Assembly (NCBI RefSeq): GCF_016808095.1
Contig: NC_068976.1
Span: 12,309,001-12,373,000 of the forward strand
DNA length: 64,000 bases
Direction: 5' to 3'
Source of the DNA: Vigna angularis
Lineage: Eukaryota; Streptophyta; Magnoliopsida; Fabales; Fabaceae
Shown: in pieces, positions 35,640 through 48,556 of the stretch
Layout of the letters: each line of letters begins with the position of its first letter
Numbering within the stretch: the first letter of the stretch is position 1
Translations under genes and position numbers: made by a program
The notes under the pieces: generated by a model
Database searches by the model: none
What the model was told of the DNA's origin: nothing
What the model saw: only the letters and a program-made list of their open reading frames with translations

Positions 35640-35783
35640 TTAGACGCTGTTAGTGAAAACTTAACGGTGAGGGCTTAATTGGCTCATTTTTACAAGTTTA
35701 TGGATCCGATTGAGATTGAAAAAAAAATGATGACTCACTTGAGATTGACACACAAATACGAAGATCAAATGAGGGTTTAAACC
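35640..35783 (-). repeat. Right terminal inverted repeat of the Mutator-like element
   Basis: The reverse complement matches the left repeat. The outermost ten bases are the palindrome GGTTTAAACC on both sides. Confidence 0.9.
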
Positions 35784-36560
35784 TTAATTTTATTAAAAAA
35801 AAGTTTTTAATTAAGAGAGTAAGTAAGAACTCATTTAACTCATCAATTCATGACGAGACAGACCAAATTTAATTTTTTTTTTACTCACTAACTTTTAACT
35901 TAATTTCGAATAACTTAATTTCGAATAAAGGTCGGATAGTTTGATATTATAACTTATATATAACTAGATAAACATTAATGTAACACGTAATACTTATACT
36001 TTATGAAGAAAAAGAAAAGGAATTATCAATACTTAATCATGTCTACATAAATTAGTGAAAACAATATTTTGTTTAGCAGATTTTCGTAATGTTGCATTTC
36101 CACCCAAAGTAAAACCATAAACAATATTTGATTTTGTGTCATCAAAATAAAAAATAAAAATTCAGTTTGCATTAATATATCCTTCAATATCTCAAAAAAT
36201 TTCACGTCATAATTTTACGTAATGAATATCATAACTAGAAAAATTATATATTTCATAACTTTTGCTCATTTCATGATATTAACCTTTACAAGACACAAGA
36301 CACATTGAAATATTTTAAATGTGATTATTTTTTTTCATAACTCATAAGGAATATTATTACAACTTTTACAAAAAAAATTCTATTTGAGAATATCACAAAC
36401 GAAATATAAAGAATCACTTATGTACTCTATTATATATAAAAATAATATAATTTTAGTATCATTATAAAAAACAACATAACTAAAATACCAACCAATTTTA
36501 AGTTGTTATTATCAAGCTATAAAATTTTTTTACGTCAAAACATTGTAAATCACATTTATA

Positions 36561-36563
<3 letters not shown>

Positions 36564-36616
<53 letters not shown>
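36564..36616. repeat. (TA)n microsatellite
   Basis: An uninterrupted TA run of about 26 units. Confidence 0.95.
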
Positions 36617-36618
<2 letters not shown>

Positions 36619-36989
36619 TTAAATCATCAAATCTGAAAAAATATCTTTTGTCATCAAGACATAAAATAATTCAGCAAACCTAAAATATTAAAACCACATT
36701 CACATACCCAGTATAATACTTACCAATTTTTCAAAAATATATTTATATACTTATATACTTATATATTTTGTATCCACTGTTTTGTCTACAAATTTCATTT
36801 TCTACTTTTATTAATGCAAACTATTTATTAATTCTTTTACTTTTTAAACTATTTTTTATAACTATTCTCTAAAAATATATTTCTTGTAAATTTAATAATA
36901 TTTTTATTTTAATAATAATTAAAATAAATAATTTTTATTTTTTAATTGTTATAAGATAAAAGGGAATACATATACATAAAAGTACAATT

Positions 36990-37003
36990 TTTATGGCTCC
37001 AAA

Positions 37004-37063
<60 letters not shown>

Positions 37064-37233
37064 CTATATGTTTATATATCTTATTTTAATAAAGCTATAT
37101 TAAAAAAAGCAATAAAAAGATTTTGGAGATCAAATCTTGTTTGTTAAGCCAAATGGAATTTTAGTGGTTCCAAAGAAAATAAAGATATTTATATAACTAC
37201 ATATTTATATATCTTAATATCAATATGCTTATG

Positions 37234-37299
<66 letters not shown>

Positions 37300-37447
37300 T
37301 CGATAAAAAGTTATATTAGAAAAACAATAAAAAGATTTTGGAGATTAAATCTTGTTTGTTAAGTCAAATGGAATTTTAGCGGTTTCAAAGAAAATAAAGA
37401 TATCTATATAACTACATATTTATATATCTTTATATCAATATGCTTAT

Positions 37448-37488
<41 letters not shown>

Positions 37489-37600
37489 ATATATCTTATT
37501 TCGATAAAGTTACATTAAAAAAGCAATGAAAAGATTTTGAAGGTAAAATATTGTTTGTTAAGATACAATTTTAATGACTTCAAAGAAAAGAAAATAATAT
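36990..37600 (+). repeat. ~200-230-bp tandem units, each ending in a (TA)n tract
   Basis: Two full units (about 37,063-37,294 and 37,295-37,486), a partial third to ~37,600, and a partial start near 36,990. Shared text: AATAAAAAGATTTTGGAG, AAATCTTGTTTGTTAAG, AAATGGAATTTTAG.GGTT, AAAGAAAATAAAGATAT and ATATCAATATGCTTAT, then TA runs. The TA tracts at 37,009-37,062, 37,219-37,294 and 37,452-37,486 are part of the unit. Confidence 0.88.
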
Positions 37601-37809
37601 ATCTATCTTTTAATATATCTAATTTCTAAAGATTTATATATCTTGTATCTATATCTCTATACATGTATATAATAAAGTTAAACTGTAACCTTAAACAACA
37701 AATCGCAGCAAGAGAGGAAGCATAGTATCTTCTTGTGTGCGGTCTTTACTGCTTTCTGTGTTATTCTTCTTCTTCTCCGATTCTACCTTCCGAGTTGACT
37801 CACCTTGCC

Positions 37810-40800
37810 ATGGAGGAACAACACCACCAACAACCTAAACCCAACAACATCAACGCTTCCGACGTCGACCCTTTCCTCTTAAACTACACACCTTCGGATC
37901 TCCGAACCGCTTCGGAGTTTCTCGCCACTTGGCTCCCCTTCCTCTCCCGAGATCTCTGCGCTCGCTGCACTCAATCTCTCTCCGATCGTATTCAATCCAT
38001 CGACCCAGGTCGCAAGACCCTTACTTTTCTCCCAAATTCTCGTTTTTTTCCATCTGGCTTTCACCCGTTTTTTCTTACGATTTCTGGGTTCTTTGGTTTC
38101 AGGTGAAGTGCCCCAAAACGGCAGCCCCAATGAACAAAACGACGCTGAAGATAACTGCGACACGCATTCGCTGGGGAGTTGGAAAGACGGGGCGGAGGTG
38201 AATTCCTGTGTGGAGACTCCGAGCCAGAGAGTTTGTTGGGCCGACATGGCCCAAGAGGATGATGAGTTTGGTGAAGAAGAAAACAACAACAATGGGGTTA
38301 ATGTTGTTATGGGTAATTCGAATGATGCTTCTGATGTGGGTGTGGCTGTGGCTGAGAAGCCTACTTTGCCTAGGGAGCAGAGGGAGTACATTAGGTTCAT
38401 GAATGTGAGGCGCAAGAAGGACTTTATCTGCTTTGAGAGGGTTAATGGGAAGCTTGTGAATATTCTTGAAGGGCTTGAACTCCACACAGGGATTTTCAGT
38501 CTTGCTGAACAAAAAAGGATTGTCAATTATGTTGCTTCATTACAGGAGATGGGGAAAAGAGGAGAATTGAAAGGTTTGTGATCTCAATTCTCGACTTGTT
38601 TCAGTCGTTTATGGATTTTGTTTATGTTTGTATGTCCTGTGTGATCTTGTTATTGGCTTCTGTTTCAAACGAACTGACATCTGACTGAATTCCATATTTG
38701 TTTTGCTATTGCTGCTTTTGAATTTAGCTTTGTTAAGGAAAAATGTAACGGGTTGGGGAGTTTAGATAGTTTTCATGAGGAATTGCGTATTTTGGTGTTG
38801 ACTGACTAAAGACTAATCTCTCAAGAACTAAGATTCATTCACAAGATTCAGAAGATTATATGCCATATAGACAGTCTTAGGAAATGAGAGTCCAACCTTT
38901 AACATGTTTAGGTTTAAACCTCATTGTACTCCGAAAAGGAAGAAGAACATAATATGAATTCTCTCTGGACTCAAATGTCAGCAAGATTAACTAATATTTG
39001 TACTATTTAAGGGGTTGTCAATGTCATTTAATTCTAGTAGTCAAATTTGAAAATAATCTCCTCCACCCCACACCAAAACGTCCTCCATTGGATTTCTTTT
39101 ATCAAGAATAAGAGTCATCGAAAATATAATCTCAATTATTTTAAAGTTATGTTTTATAAGATATCATTGAGTGGGGTGCAAGCACTTATAATTTGCTTAG
39201 AATTTAGTACACCAAACTTCATGTTTTTACTCATAATTGTGTTCAGAGTTAGTACATAATAAAATCAAGCATGTAGCCGAAATCAGTCACTCGGCATGGC
39301 TTATTGTGCTAAAATTTAACGAGAATTGTAAATATCTAATTTTTCATTTATTACATGTGTTGCTTTAGACTTGCAAGTTTAGTTGTTCTCTGAGAGTATG
39401 AACTTATTAACGAGATAACAACTTCCATTGGGTGATTCTGTTCTTAACAAGTTTACCACTTGTTGGGACCTATTTGCGTAAACAGAAACTTTGAGGGTTG
39501 AATTGTATATTTACTTCGAATATAAATTTAATCAGATTATTTGTTGTGTTCTTCTGCACAGCTGCTGCTAGTGTAAAGTAATGTTATGGATTTGATGATC
39601 TATAACTGCAACTTATTGTAGATTTGTATTAATTCGTGTCTCCCAACCTGTTGCTGATACTACAAACTGTCAATAACATGCTTGTTCTGTCACCTCAGTT
39701 ATTCTGTTAAGATTTTTAACCACTATAATTGCTTCTCATTTATCAAGTATCCATATTTGATTCATTTTGTATTACTAGTTAATGAATTGAATCATTATCC
39801 AGATACCTTATTCAGTAAATATTGTCTTCTAATTTGACAGAGATATTATTTACGAAAAAATCAGACTTTAGATCCTGTGGTGGGGTCAATATCAGTATGC
39901 TAATGACTTATTTTATGATGCTGAAAACAAAAAAATTCTTTTTTTTCGCAGAAATTTCCTTGACTATTTAGTGAATGTGTTTGGTGTTGTTTTTTTTCTG
40001 ATGGACTATATAATGTTAATTCTTCACTTGTTCAGAGCGGACATTTTCTGCTCCCCAAAAGTGGATGAGGGGCAAGGGACGACAAACCATACAATTTGGG
40101 TGCTGTTACAATTATGCAGTGGTTAGTCTATATCTCAACCTTCTTTTATGTTTCTTTATTTTGAAAGAGAGTTAAAAGGGACTTAAGTCTCAATATGGTA
40201 ACGGTTTTGGTTACAGGATAGAGATGGTAACCCACCTGGTATTCTTCCACATTCAATGGTTGATCCTTTACCTGATCTTTTCAAAGTCATCATCCGACGA
40301 CTGATCAAGTGGCATGTACTACCTCCTACTTGTGTGCCAGACAGTTGCATTGTTAATATATATGAAGAAGGGGACTGTATACCTCCACACATAGATAACC
40401 ATGACTTTGTTCGACCATTTTGCACTGTCTCATTTCTTAGCGAGTGCAATATAGTTTTTGGATCAAACTTGAAGATTGTAGGTCCTGGTGAATTTGATGG
40501 TTCGATTGCTATTCCATTGCCTATGGGGTAAGTATTCAGTCTGGATTTATCTTCTGTGCTCTCATGTGTTTAATTTTTCAATTATTACATTTCTTAGTTA
40601 GATTGAATTCTTCTTCAACTTTCTTATTTCTATAAAAGATTCAGAATCTTATAAGTAGTATTTTTTCTCCAGATCTGTACTTGTCTTGAATGGAAATGGA
40701 GCTGATGTAGCTAAGCACTGTGTGCCAGCAGTTCCTGCAAAAAGGTACTAAGCAATTTGATATTCTATCAATTGCTGTTAAGTTTTCAAACAAATCACAA

Positions 40801-41121
40801 ATTATTGATATTGTTTTTGTTAAAACTTTTGCTAGGATATCGATCACATTTAGAAGAATGGATGAGTCAAAGAGGCCTTTTGGGTATGTTCCTGAACCTG
40901 ATCTGCAGGGAATCCAGCCATTGACATATGAAGTTGAGCAGGAAAAGAAATCAGGTGGACACAGATCTGGTCGTCATGTGAGGAGACAAAGAGGGAGAGG
41001 AGGTGGCAGGAATGATGCAATGGGATTTGCATCTAGAAATGATAGGTTCTCAGAGCACCGCGACTCGAATCATAATACACCCAGATCGGGAAATAGGTGG
41101 AGTAGAAAGCTTGGTAGTTGA
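37810..41121 (+). CDS. ALKBH9: ALKBH9-type RNA N6-methyladenosine demethylase (474 aa, 6 exons)
   Basis: Fe(II)/2-oxoglutarate dioxygenase of the plant ALKBH9 group, which removes m6A from RNA. Exons: 37810-38008, 38103-38573, 40036-40121, 40217-40527, 40673-40744, 40836-41121; all GT-AG and in phase, 1425 bases. Start is the ATG of MEEQHHQQ. Blocks: N-terminal DPFLLNYTPSDLR.ASEFL and WLPFLSRDLC; an acidic linker (QEDDEFGEEENNN); RRKKDFICFERVNGKLVNIL; LELHTGIFS; RTFSAPQKWMRGKGRQTIQF; IIRRLIKWHVLPPTCVPDSC; PPHIDNHDF with the HxD iron ligands; SFLSECNIVFG; AKHCVPAVPAKR with the third iron-ligand His; RISITFRRMDES with the Arg that binds 2-oxoglutarate. The C-terminus is Arg/Gly-rich (RRQRGRGGGR), fitting RNA binding. 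Catalytic residues are complete. Intron 2 is long (1462 bp). Which of ALKBH9A/B/C it equals cannot be told. Confidence 0.95.
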
Positions 41122-43576
41122 CAGATGCAGTGTTATTAGGGCCAAAGGTTCCTGATGGTTCACAGTTTTCTGAACTAAGAATCACATGTTAGTTTTGTTC
41201 ATGAAATCCTTTACATATCAACAAGTTTGTTATGGAGGTTTCTTCACTTTGGTTGTGGGAAAGCTTTACACAGCAGCAATTTTATTATGATTATATGGTG
41301 AAGTTGGTCACTTGGGGTGCTGCTTTGGTAACTTTGTCTCCTAGCCTCAGGCCCTAGTGTATATTTGAGTGAACTTTTCTAGTTAATAATGGTTGCTATT
41401 TGGTGAGAAGTTGTGGTTCATCTGTTTTTTTAGTACCAAGCTAAAAAGTGGCTGGGCTATAATAAGGCATTTTGAGATATTGGAGATTGATACTTTATAT
41501 AGTACTGATGAGTGAATTGAACATATTCATTGTTGAGGTATTCATGGTTGCATTGTGAGGTCAGCATCCAGCATTGCTATATTTTTCTGGGTTGAGACTT
41601 GCAGCAGCTGGAACAAATTCGAAATTGCTTGCTTGTGAAAAGGTGTTAAATACATTGAAATAGATACTTTTGTCCTTTTATTTTCTGAGTGGAGATTCTA
41701 TATTTGTTGTATTTACAAAATTTATACATGTGTGGACGTTCACTATACCAATTACTATTGTTTTATGAGGTTTTGGCATATAGGGTATATAATTCGTCTG
41801 AGAGAACTTTATGGCAAGGTTGCTTTATCATCTGCATGATCATTGTTTGGCACTATCTTAAAGGAATGCTAACTAACACTACAACTTGAGCTTAATTGGA
41901 TAATTTATAGATATAGGAGCTATGAATTAAATGACTCATTATATTTTTCTCAATTTATTTTAAGTTTCTTTATAGTTTTTTTATGAATGTTTCAAAAATA
42001 GGACTAGTCATTGAACTGACTTAAATTTTATGAATCGGTATTAATAAAATAACAATAGTAATGAACTTTTGAGAAATATTAAATCCGAATTTAATGATAC
42101 AAAAACTGAAAATAGAACATTTCGTTAGTAACATTTAAAATACATACGAACTTAGGTTTAAGTTTCAACAAGAAAATGTTTTTTAATAGCAACTTTTTGG
42201 GAAAGAAAATAATGCGTTTTAAAAAAAATAAAAAATGATACTCTCTTTGAATTTCCATTAAGCCTACCAAAAAAAAAATCGTTGAAAACGAGTTGATTTT
42301 TTAAAGAATAGTATTTGTTGATATGCTTTGTGTCGATATTTTTTTTACCAGATCTCCTGGTCCAATTAGAAACTAGACACTAGATTGGTTAAATATTTAT
42401 AAATACATGGTATGATATGAATTATTTCCTATCGGAAAAAGTTTCAAGGTATTTTCATCTCAATGCAATGCAGTTTATTCTATACACATAATGACATAAT
42501 CGCGATTTAAAGTCTATAACACTTATTTAGGCATACAAACAACTTCTACTTGTATTAAAGCGGCATACATTTTAATATAAAATTATAATAATGAACATTT
42601 TAAAGACTAGCTAAAAAACGCTTGACTGTGTTCACTGTACTCTTACACTTATATGGCACTTCAAATGTTTGATGCCGTGCAGTGTTGGAATGCTCAAGTA
42701 TTTCAAAAAGAGTTCCTACTTCACATTTTCACAGTTTTCTTACTAAAAAGATAAACATATAATTTAATTTTTGCAAACGTAATTAACTATTGTGATCTCT
42801 ACACATTAATTTGTCAAATTGGGTCTTGCTCATGTAAAACATTGCCGATTTGATCTGTCATTATTGACTCCTAATACATGCATAATTTGATTTTGATTTA
42901 TATACGTGCAGTGTATTCTTAAGCTTTTTCCGTTAAATGTAATGTATTTTTAATCTATCCCCTTACGTATAAGGATTAAATTAAAAATAAACTACCATAA
43001 AGCAAATTAAGAATGTACTATTCATATAAGATCTAAATTAAAAATTGTATAAACGCAAAACAATAAATGGTGTAAGGATCAAATTTTGTCCAAAGGTTAT
43101 TTGTATACAAAAATAGAACAAAGAACTCTAGTGTCATATTCCCTAAATGGTTAAAGTGTTTATTAGTGAAATTGCCAAAATATATAATTATTCGTCCCTC
43201 AAAATACAATAAATTGTTTAAAATCGACTGTCATGTTTACCACTCTCCATTGGTAGTATTCCAACTAATCATTACAATTTTTCATTTTAGCTTTGTTTTA
43301 AATGGGTAGTTATAAAATAAATCCCACTATGGTTATCTGTTTAAGTGATAATCTTAAGTTCTAACTTCATTACCATTATAGTAAAAACTAAAAGTTCTAA
43401 GCTAAATGGTTAATTGGATGCTAATCATGAACTATCATTAAAAACTTGAGCAACCCTGAAAACTTGAGATATCTATAGCTCAAAATAATAAAGAATACAA
43501 CAACTACACCAAAAGAAAAATTCACATCCATTGTTACACGAACAACCATATTTTAACCATACCATTGAATGGTCAT
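41122..43576. other. ALKBH9 3' untranslated region and intergenic spacer
   Basis: About the first 400 bp is likely 3' UTR of ALKBH9. The rest is AT-rich with no supported gene. The two genes converge here (plus from the left, minus from the right). Confidence 0.5.
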
Positions 43577-46552
43577 TTAAACATACATATATTCACCACC
43601 TCGAATTGCATTTTCAGCACCTTTTCTCTCCTCTTCAGCTTCCTTTTCTCGCTCCTTCCAGCTTTCATAGGCATGATCATCAGTTTGCAGCTCATACCGA
43701 CAGATGGGACAAGAATTGTGCTCATCCTGAAATTCAACTCAATTTATATTTAAACATGTCATTTTTAAAGAATTCAATAGTATGAAATGCACAAAGTTGA
43801 TTTTAGAAGATCATAAAATTTCCAATAGAAAAGAGGAGTTAGGGACAATACCAGCCATGGCTTTAGACATGGTGGGTGGAATGTGTGTTTGCATGGCAGC
43901 TCTTGCATTTTGTCATTTAAAATTAAATTCTCCCTGCAAATGGCACACTCTGCATCTTTCCCCAAAGTAGCCAGGATTTCCTCTGTGAGAGTGATGACTG
44001 GAAGTTTTGCCACAACCTCTTTACTGGCTGGAGGGGCTCTCGGAGCTACAGTACCTTCATCCACCATCTAACACAAAAAAAAAAATACTTCATATCTTCC
44101 TTGAGTGAACAGTGTAAATTGTAACATGGAAAGGCTGATTGTATTAGACAAAATTTATATCAATCAAAAGGCAAGTAATTGGAAAGAACTAAAATATGAC
44201 CAAGGAATTAACAAAATGAGTTTAACTGAGTAAGTTTATATCAACTCACGCTTCAAATGATGCATTAACGTCAACAACAGATACACTAAAGCGAGTGCGT
44301 CATGGGACAGTAGTATAAGGATTTAATTAGATGTTGACTTGATACCTAGGCTGTTCGCATTGATTCCTACATCTTTTGGGAAAATAGTACTCTACTGAAC
44401 CAATTTCAAGTAGCTTACTTTGTTAAATTTAACCTGAAGTAATTCAAGTACGAAGTAGAGCATAAAATGGTCTTAAATACTTCTACCGTGGCCTGTTTTC
44501 CTTAGGTTTAAACAAATGACTAAGCCACATTATACCTCTTTCTAGAAACTTATCCAACGTTAGAAAGTCGACCTGGAAACTCAAAGCCATGCTGATATTT
44601 GAGAGTAAATTGAAAGTCTGATGAATTATGGTTAACAAAAGCATGCGAAAGATTTTGAATAAATACCAAGGGCACAACTTCTTCCAATCTATTTATAAGA
44701 TCTTGAAGAATATTGGCTGCATCCTCTTGGGTGGTTCCATTTTCTGCTGAAGCTTGGGAAGATTCGGCAGCAAAGAGTGTAGCAGCTGTTGTCAAGAGGT
44801 TTGACTGCACCAACCATTGAGGTTGTGGGGGTTCAGGATCAACCGTAAGGTGCCCCTCAAAAAGGTATCCTGAATCATTGCAAAATGAGATAAACACAAG
44901 AGAAAGTTTAATTATTTCAAAACCTCTGAAGGATATGTACAACACATAAACGTGAACAACTATAAATAACAAAAAATGAAAAAGAAAACAAAATTATTTA
45001 GAAAGAAAATCACCTCTGTGTGCTTGATTATCTGCAAGTTGTGAAGCTTGTAGTGATGGATTGTCTTCCAGATGCAAATGTTCCCTGGCCTGAGCAATGC
45101 AAGCCTTCAAGTGTTCCTTCTCAGAAGGTTCAGAAACAAGCAAATATGCCAACTCAAAAAGTCCCAGTCCAGCATTCCAGAAACCTGGTGCTGTATATCT
45201 GGTCTTCAACACAGTAGCAACTCGGCAAATAACTGAATAAAACTGCCAACACCAGCAACAACAGTCAATCTCCTGCGTTTTAGCTCCTCAGCAAACAATA
45301 ACAAACATTTTCTTTACCATTAACGTTTAGAGAAAGTAAAGGTTGAACCCATTCTTACACACAGGTCACACCTGAACGAGGGAGCCTACCAAGAAAGCAC
45401 AGATACAATACATGACACAAATGCAATACTACACAATTTTTTAAAATCACAAACACTATACGACCGTAATAAAGATTATATAAAATTAATTTAAATTAAC
45501 ACAAAAATGAAGAAGTTTAATCATAATTCATAAGAGAGAATCCAATCCAAGTTTACAAAATGACAACAAGTCAACTTAGATCAAGGTTTGAATTGTGGTT
45601 GAAATCGTGTTTGCAGTTCCGTCACAATCTTTCATATTACTGAAAGTTGCAGAAAATGCAATTCATATGGCGACAATTACAGTTTACAAGCAATGGGAAA
45701 CACCCAAAAACCTTAAGTCATAGATTGTATTTTAAAACCTTGACATAGTGCCTGTTTTGACGAAGTTTCTCCACAAAGACTTCTAACATAAAAAATAAAA
45801 GAAATGAAATTGACTTCTCCATATATTAAAATTAGTTTATGAACAAATTAAAAATAAAAATTTGTAGCAAATACGTGAGAGAGCTTCCACAAATTAGTTT
45901 TTGCACAAACTAATTTTAACTTAAAGGAGAAAACAACTTCAATTTTTTTCTTCTTATTTTTCTCTCCTTTAAGTCCTTAGGGAAAAGTTTGTCCAGTCGG
46001 ACCCATATACAAAATACTTGTATTTGTATCCAATTTGTGATATGATGATATTAATGTTGTGATATACTGATACTCCAATTTGCATCACTAGAAGACTTCA
46101 AGGTGTTCATACAATTTGTTCGTGCTTCCTAGGTGCTTACACATGACATGCAAATGAAAACAATTTCGGTTCCAGCTACAGACTTTTCAGTTGAATCAAT
46201 GATCATGAGAAAGGTTGATCAACCATTAACTTAATAAATTATTGTTCCATACACAACCATATCTATCAACTCAAGCAAATCAAAGTCAATTTCGGACAAA
46301 ACGAGGCAGAGCAAAAGGAACTAAACCCAGAAACCTTAAAGTTAAATTGAAGAACGTAGCAAAAATTATAATGAGAAACTGGAACATAAATAGAGAAGAG
46401 CATACGGATTGGCGAAGCGATGGAGAAGCTGAAGGATATGAGCTTTGGAGAAGGGATTTGAGGGCCAAAACAGAGGCTTCAAACCTTTGCTTCTTCCCCA
46501 ATTGTTTCAGCAATTCCTCCAATTCCTGCTTCACCAGATCCTCTGATTCCAT
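43577..46552 (-). CDS. AIP2: AIP2-type RING-H2 E3 ubiquitin ligase (314 aa, 5 exons)
   Basis: Homologue of Arabidopsis ABI3-interacting protein 2, an E3 ligase that marks the seed regulator ABI3 for degradation. Exons, 5' to 3': 46552-46406, 45242-45014, 44869-44667, 44067-43852, 43726-43577; GT-AG, phases fit, 945 bases. Blocks: LLKQLGKKQRFEASVLALKS and YPSASPSLRQS at the N-terminus; FYSVICRVATVLKTRYTAPG; GYLFEGHLTVDPEPPQPQWL; APRAPPASKEVVAKLPVI; RING-H2 with AECAICRENL, LPCKHTFHPPCLKPWL and NSCPICRYEL; a Glu/Lys-rich tail ending EYMYV. All eight zinc ligands are present. The exon 2 acceptor was chosen as GGCAG|TTTTATTC because the nearer TTCAG|TTATTT breaks frame. Length is close to the ~310 aa of the Arabidopsis protein. 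Confidence 0.96.
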
Positions 46553-48513
46553 TTCTTCTCTTCCTTTTCAACTCGAAACTAGAATTCGAATTCTAATTGA
46601 AGTGGTTTTTCTTCAGATTCTGATCAAAACACGGAAATTCAGAAGCGTTTTTGTGTTATTGATTTGCGTGTTTTGATATTTTTTATATAATTGAGAAATC
46701 GTTTTCTTTTGGAAGGGGAAAACCGTAGGGGTTATCGCCTACGGACGAGCTTACTGGCATGTGAGTGAATCTCCCATTTTTATACGCCACGTCATTCGAA
46801 CAAAAGATTGAGTTAATTTGAAAATACTGAATTATTTTTGGTTTAATTTGGATAAATAATTAATTAAATCGGAATATTTACTTTCATTCTTAAATTTATA
46901 AAAATTCCCTAGTTTTTATAATTATTTTTTATTAAAATATATTTAAAGATTAATTTAACCGAAAATCAGGAACTACTATCGTTACGGATCAATTTGAATA
47001 GTTTATATATTTATATTCCTTTTTTTTTCAAGAACTAAATTAGTTGTCTCATATTCAATAATCAAATTCTATCCCTTTAACTTTTCCCGTTTTCACCATA
47101 AAAAAATATTTTTATTGATTAATAATAAATTATTAAATTGTAGCTTATAAAATAGTTGTAGATATAAAATATAATTCTTATAAATGTTAATTTGTAATTG
47201 AATTTTAGACGAAGATTAAAGGTGATCAAATAGATTATGTGATTTATGGTAAGCAACTTTATTATAATTTTCTTAATAGAATATTAAATTTTGTACTACT
47301 TATTTCAGAGATATTCTTAAGCAAGTTTAATATTGTACAAAAATTTATTCAAATGAGTCACTTAGTTTGTTCTAATCTTTTTTAAAAATAAAAAACTTGT
47401 ATGGAAATTATCAAAATGTTGGTTGGATGTGTAAACAAATTTGTTCGATTAGGTTTGCCTATTTTGGTAGATTATTTTTTTTTTCAATTCAACGCCAAAT
47501 CAAAGAACTCAATAAAAAGAATAGGTTAACTGAAATGGAGTCTTAAGATAATTGTAGATTCCAAAACTTGTTTAAAATTTCTAAAAGGTTTGAAAATCAA
47601 AATGTACTTAAACACTTAATCTAGACAACATTTTAAAATATATAATAACGAAATTCAACAAGCTTGTAAGCTCCAAGAATATTTATAATTTAAAATTCAA
47701 AGTATTTTAAAAGAATGCATTTAGTTATGTATTTTCCTACTATGAAAGTATAGTGAATTCAAAACGAGATAAAGGTAAGAAGTACTACAAAGTCACTATA
47801 ATACGATTAATAAATAATAATATCAAGAAAAATGTATCTCTCACGATTCTTCATGTTATATTTATACATCTAATACATATGAAAATTGTATTAGATTATG
47901 AAATTTTCTAATTTTCTAAATTTCTAAATTAAAATAGATTCATTTGTATTTTTTAATACATAAACAATACAAATGAAGCTATATTAATTTATTTACATTA
48001 TCAAAGTGAAGAGTACATTTTAAGTTATCCCAGTTTAAAGGAATTAAATAGCACAATGGATTGTGAAGAAGGGGTGAGGAACCTTCCTCCATGAGCAAAG
48101 GTGTCACATGAAGATTATTCAAAGATTAAGAGGTTTGTATAAAAAGAAGTGTTTTTAACTTTTAAGGGTTTTTCTACTAAAAATAGATTTTTTTTAACTT
48201 GTAGAGAAGATTCCAAAAACATTTTTCTCACATATTCTTATAATTACACACTTTGATAATTTTGTTAGTAAACACTTCTAATAAAATTAAATAAAATAAG
48301 TAAAATAAAATTTGTCATAAATTAGTATAAAAGCACTTATATTAATTGATTTAAATTTAAGCTAATTTTCATAATTTTTATATTCTTTATTTACTTTGTT
48401 TATTGAAACATATACTAATCTCACCTTTGAAAAAATAATTTCAAACTGTTTTACTTTAAAAAAAATTTGTTGTGATAAGTCAATTTTATTAAACTTCAAT
48501 TTTCTCGGTTAAT

Positions 48514-48556
<43 letters not shown>

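Larger units (their letters stand above)
34239..35783. mobile_element. Mutator-like element (Pack-MULE), 1545 bp, carrying a TraB gene piece
   Basis: Terminal inverted repeats of about 144 bp: 34,239-34,382 and 35,640-35,783. Both begin GGTTTAAACC and share TTTGTGTGT.AATCTCAAGT, CATCATTTTTTTTTC, ATAAACTTGT and CCGTTAAGTTTTCACT; weaker inverted similarity continues ~80 bp inward (TGACGTG, AATTCCAC). Flanks TTATTTTTA (34,230-34,238) and TTAATTTTA (35,784-35,792) form a 9-bp duplication with one change. Long repeats plus 9 bp are the hallmark of Mutator-like elements. There is no transposase. The inside is much more GC-rich than the flanks and includes a host gene fragment on the minus strand. 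Confidence 0.9.
35793..37734. other. AT-rich upstream region of the ALKBH9 gene
   Basis: No gene is seen. It contains three long (TA)n tracts and a partly triplicated unit, annotated separately. The last ~100 bp (37,680-37,809) form the probable transcribed leader of the ALKBH9 gene. Confidence 0.6.

Noticed and set aside
33765..35970. A larger old element split by the Mutator-like element
   Set aside because: Vague similarity between 33,765-33,925 and 35,830-35,960 could not be aligned convincingly in either orientation.
37735..37809. Start of the ALKBH9 protein upstream of MEEQHH
   Set aside because: The upstream extension begins with GTG and has no ATG; the ATG at 37,810 has a good context (GCCATGGAG) and fits the family.
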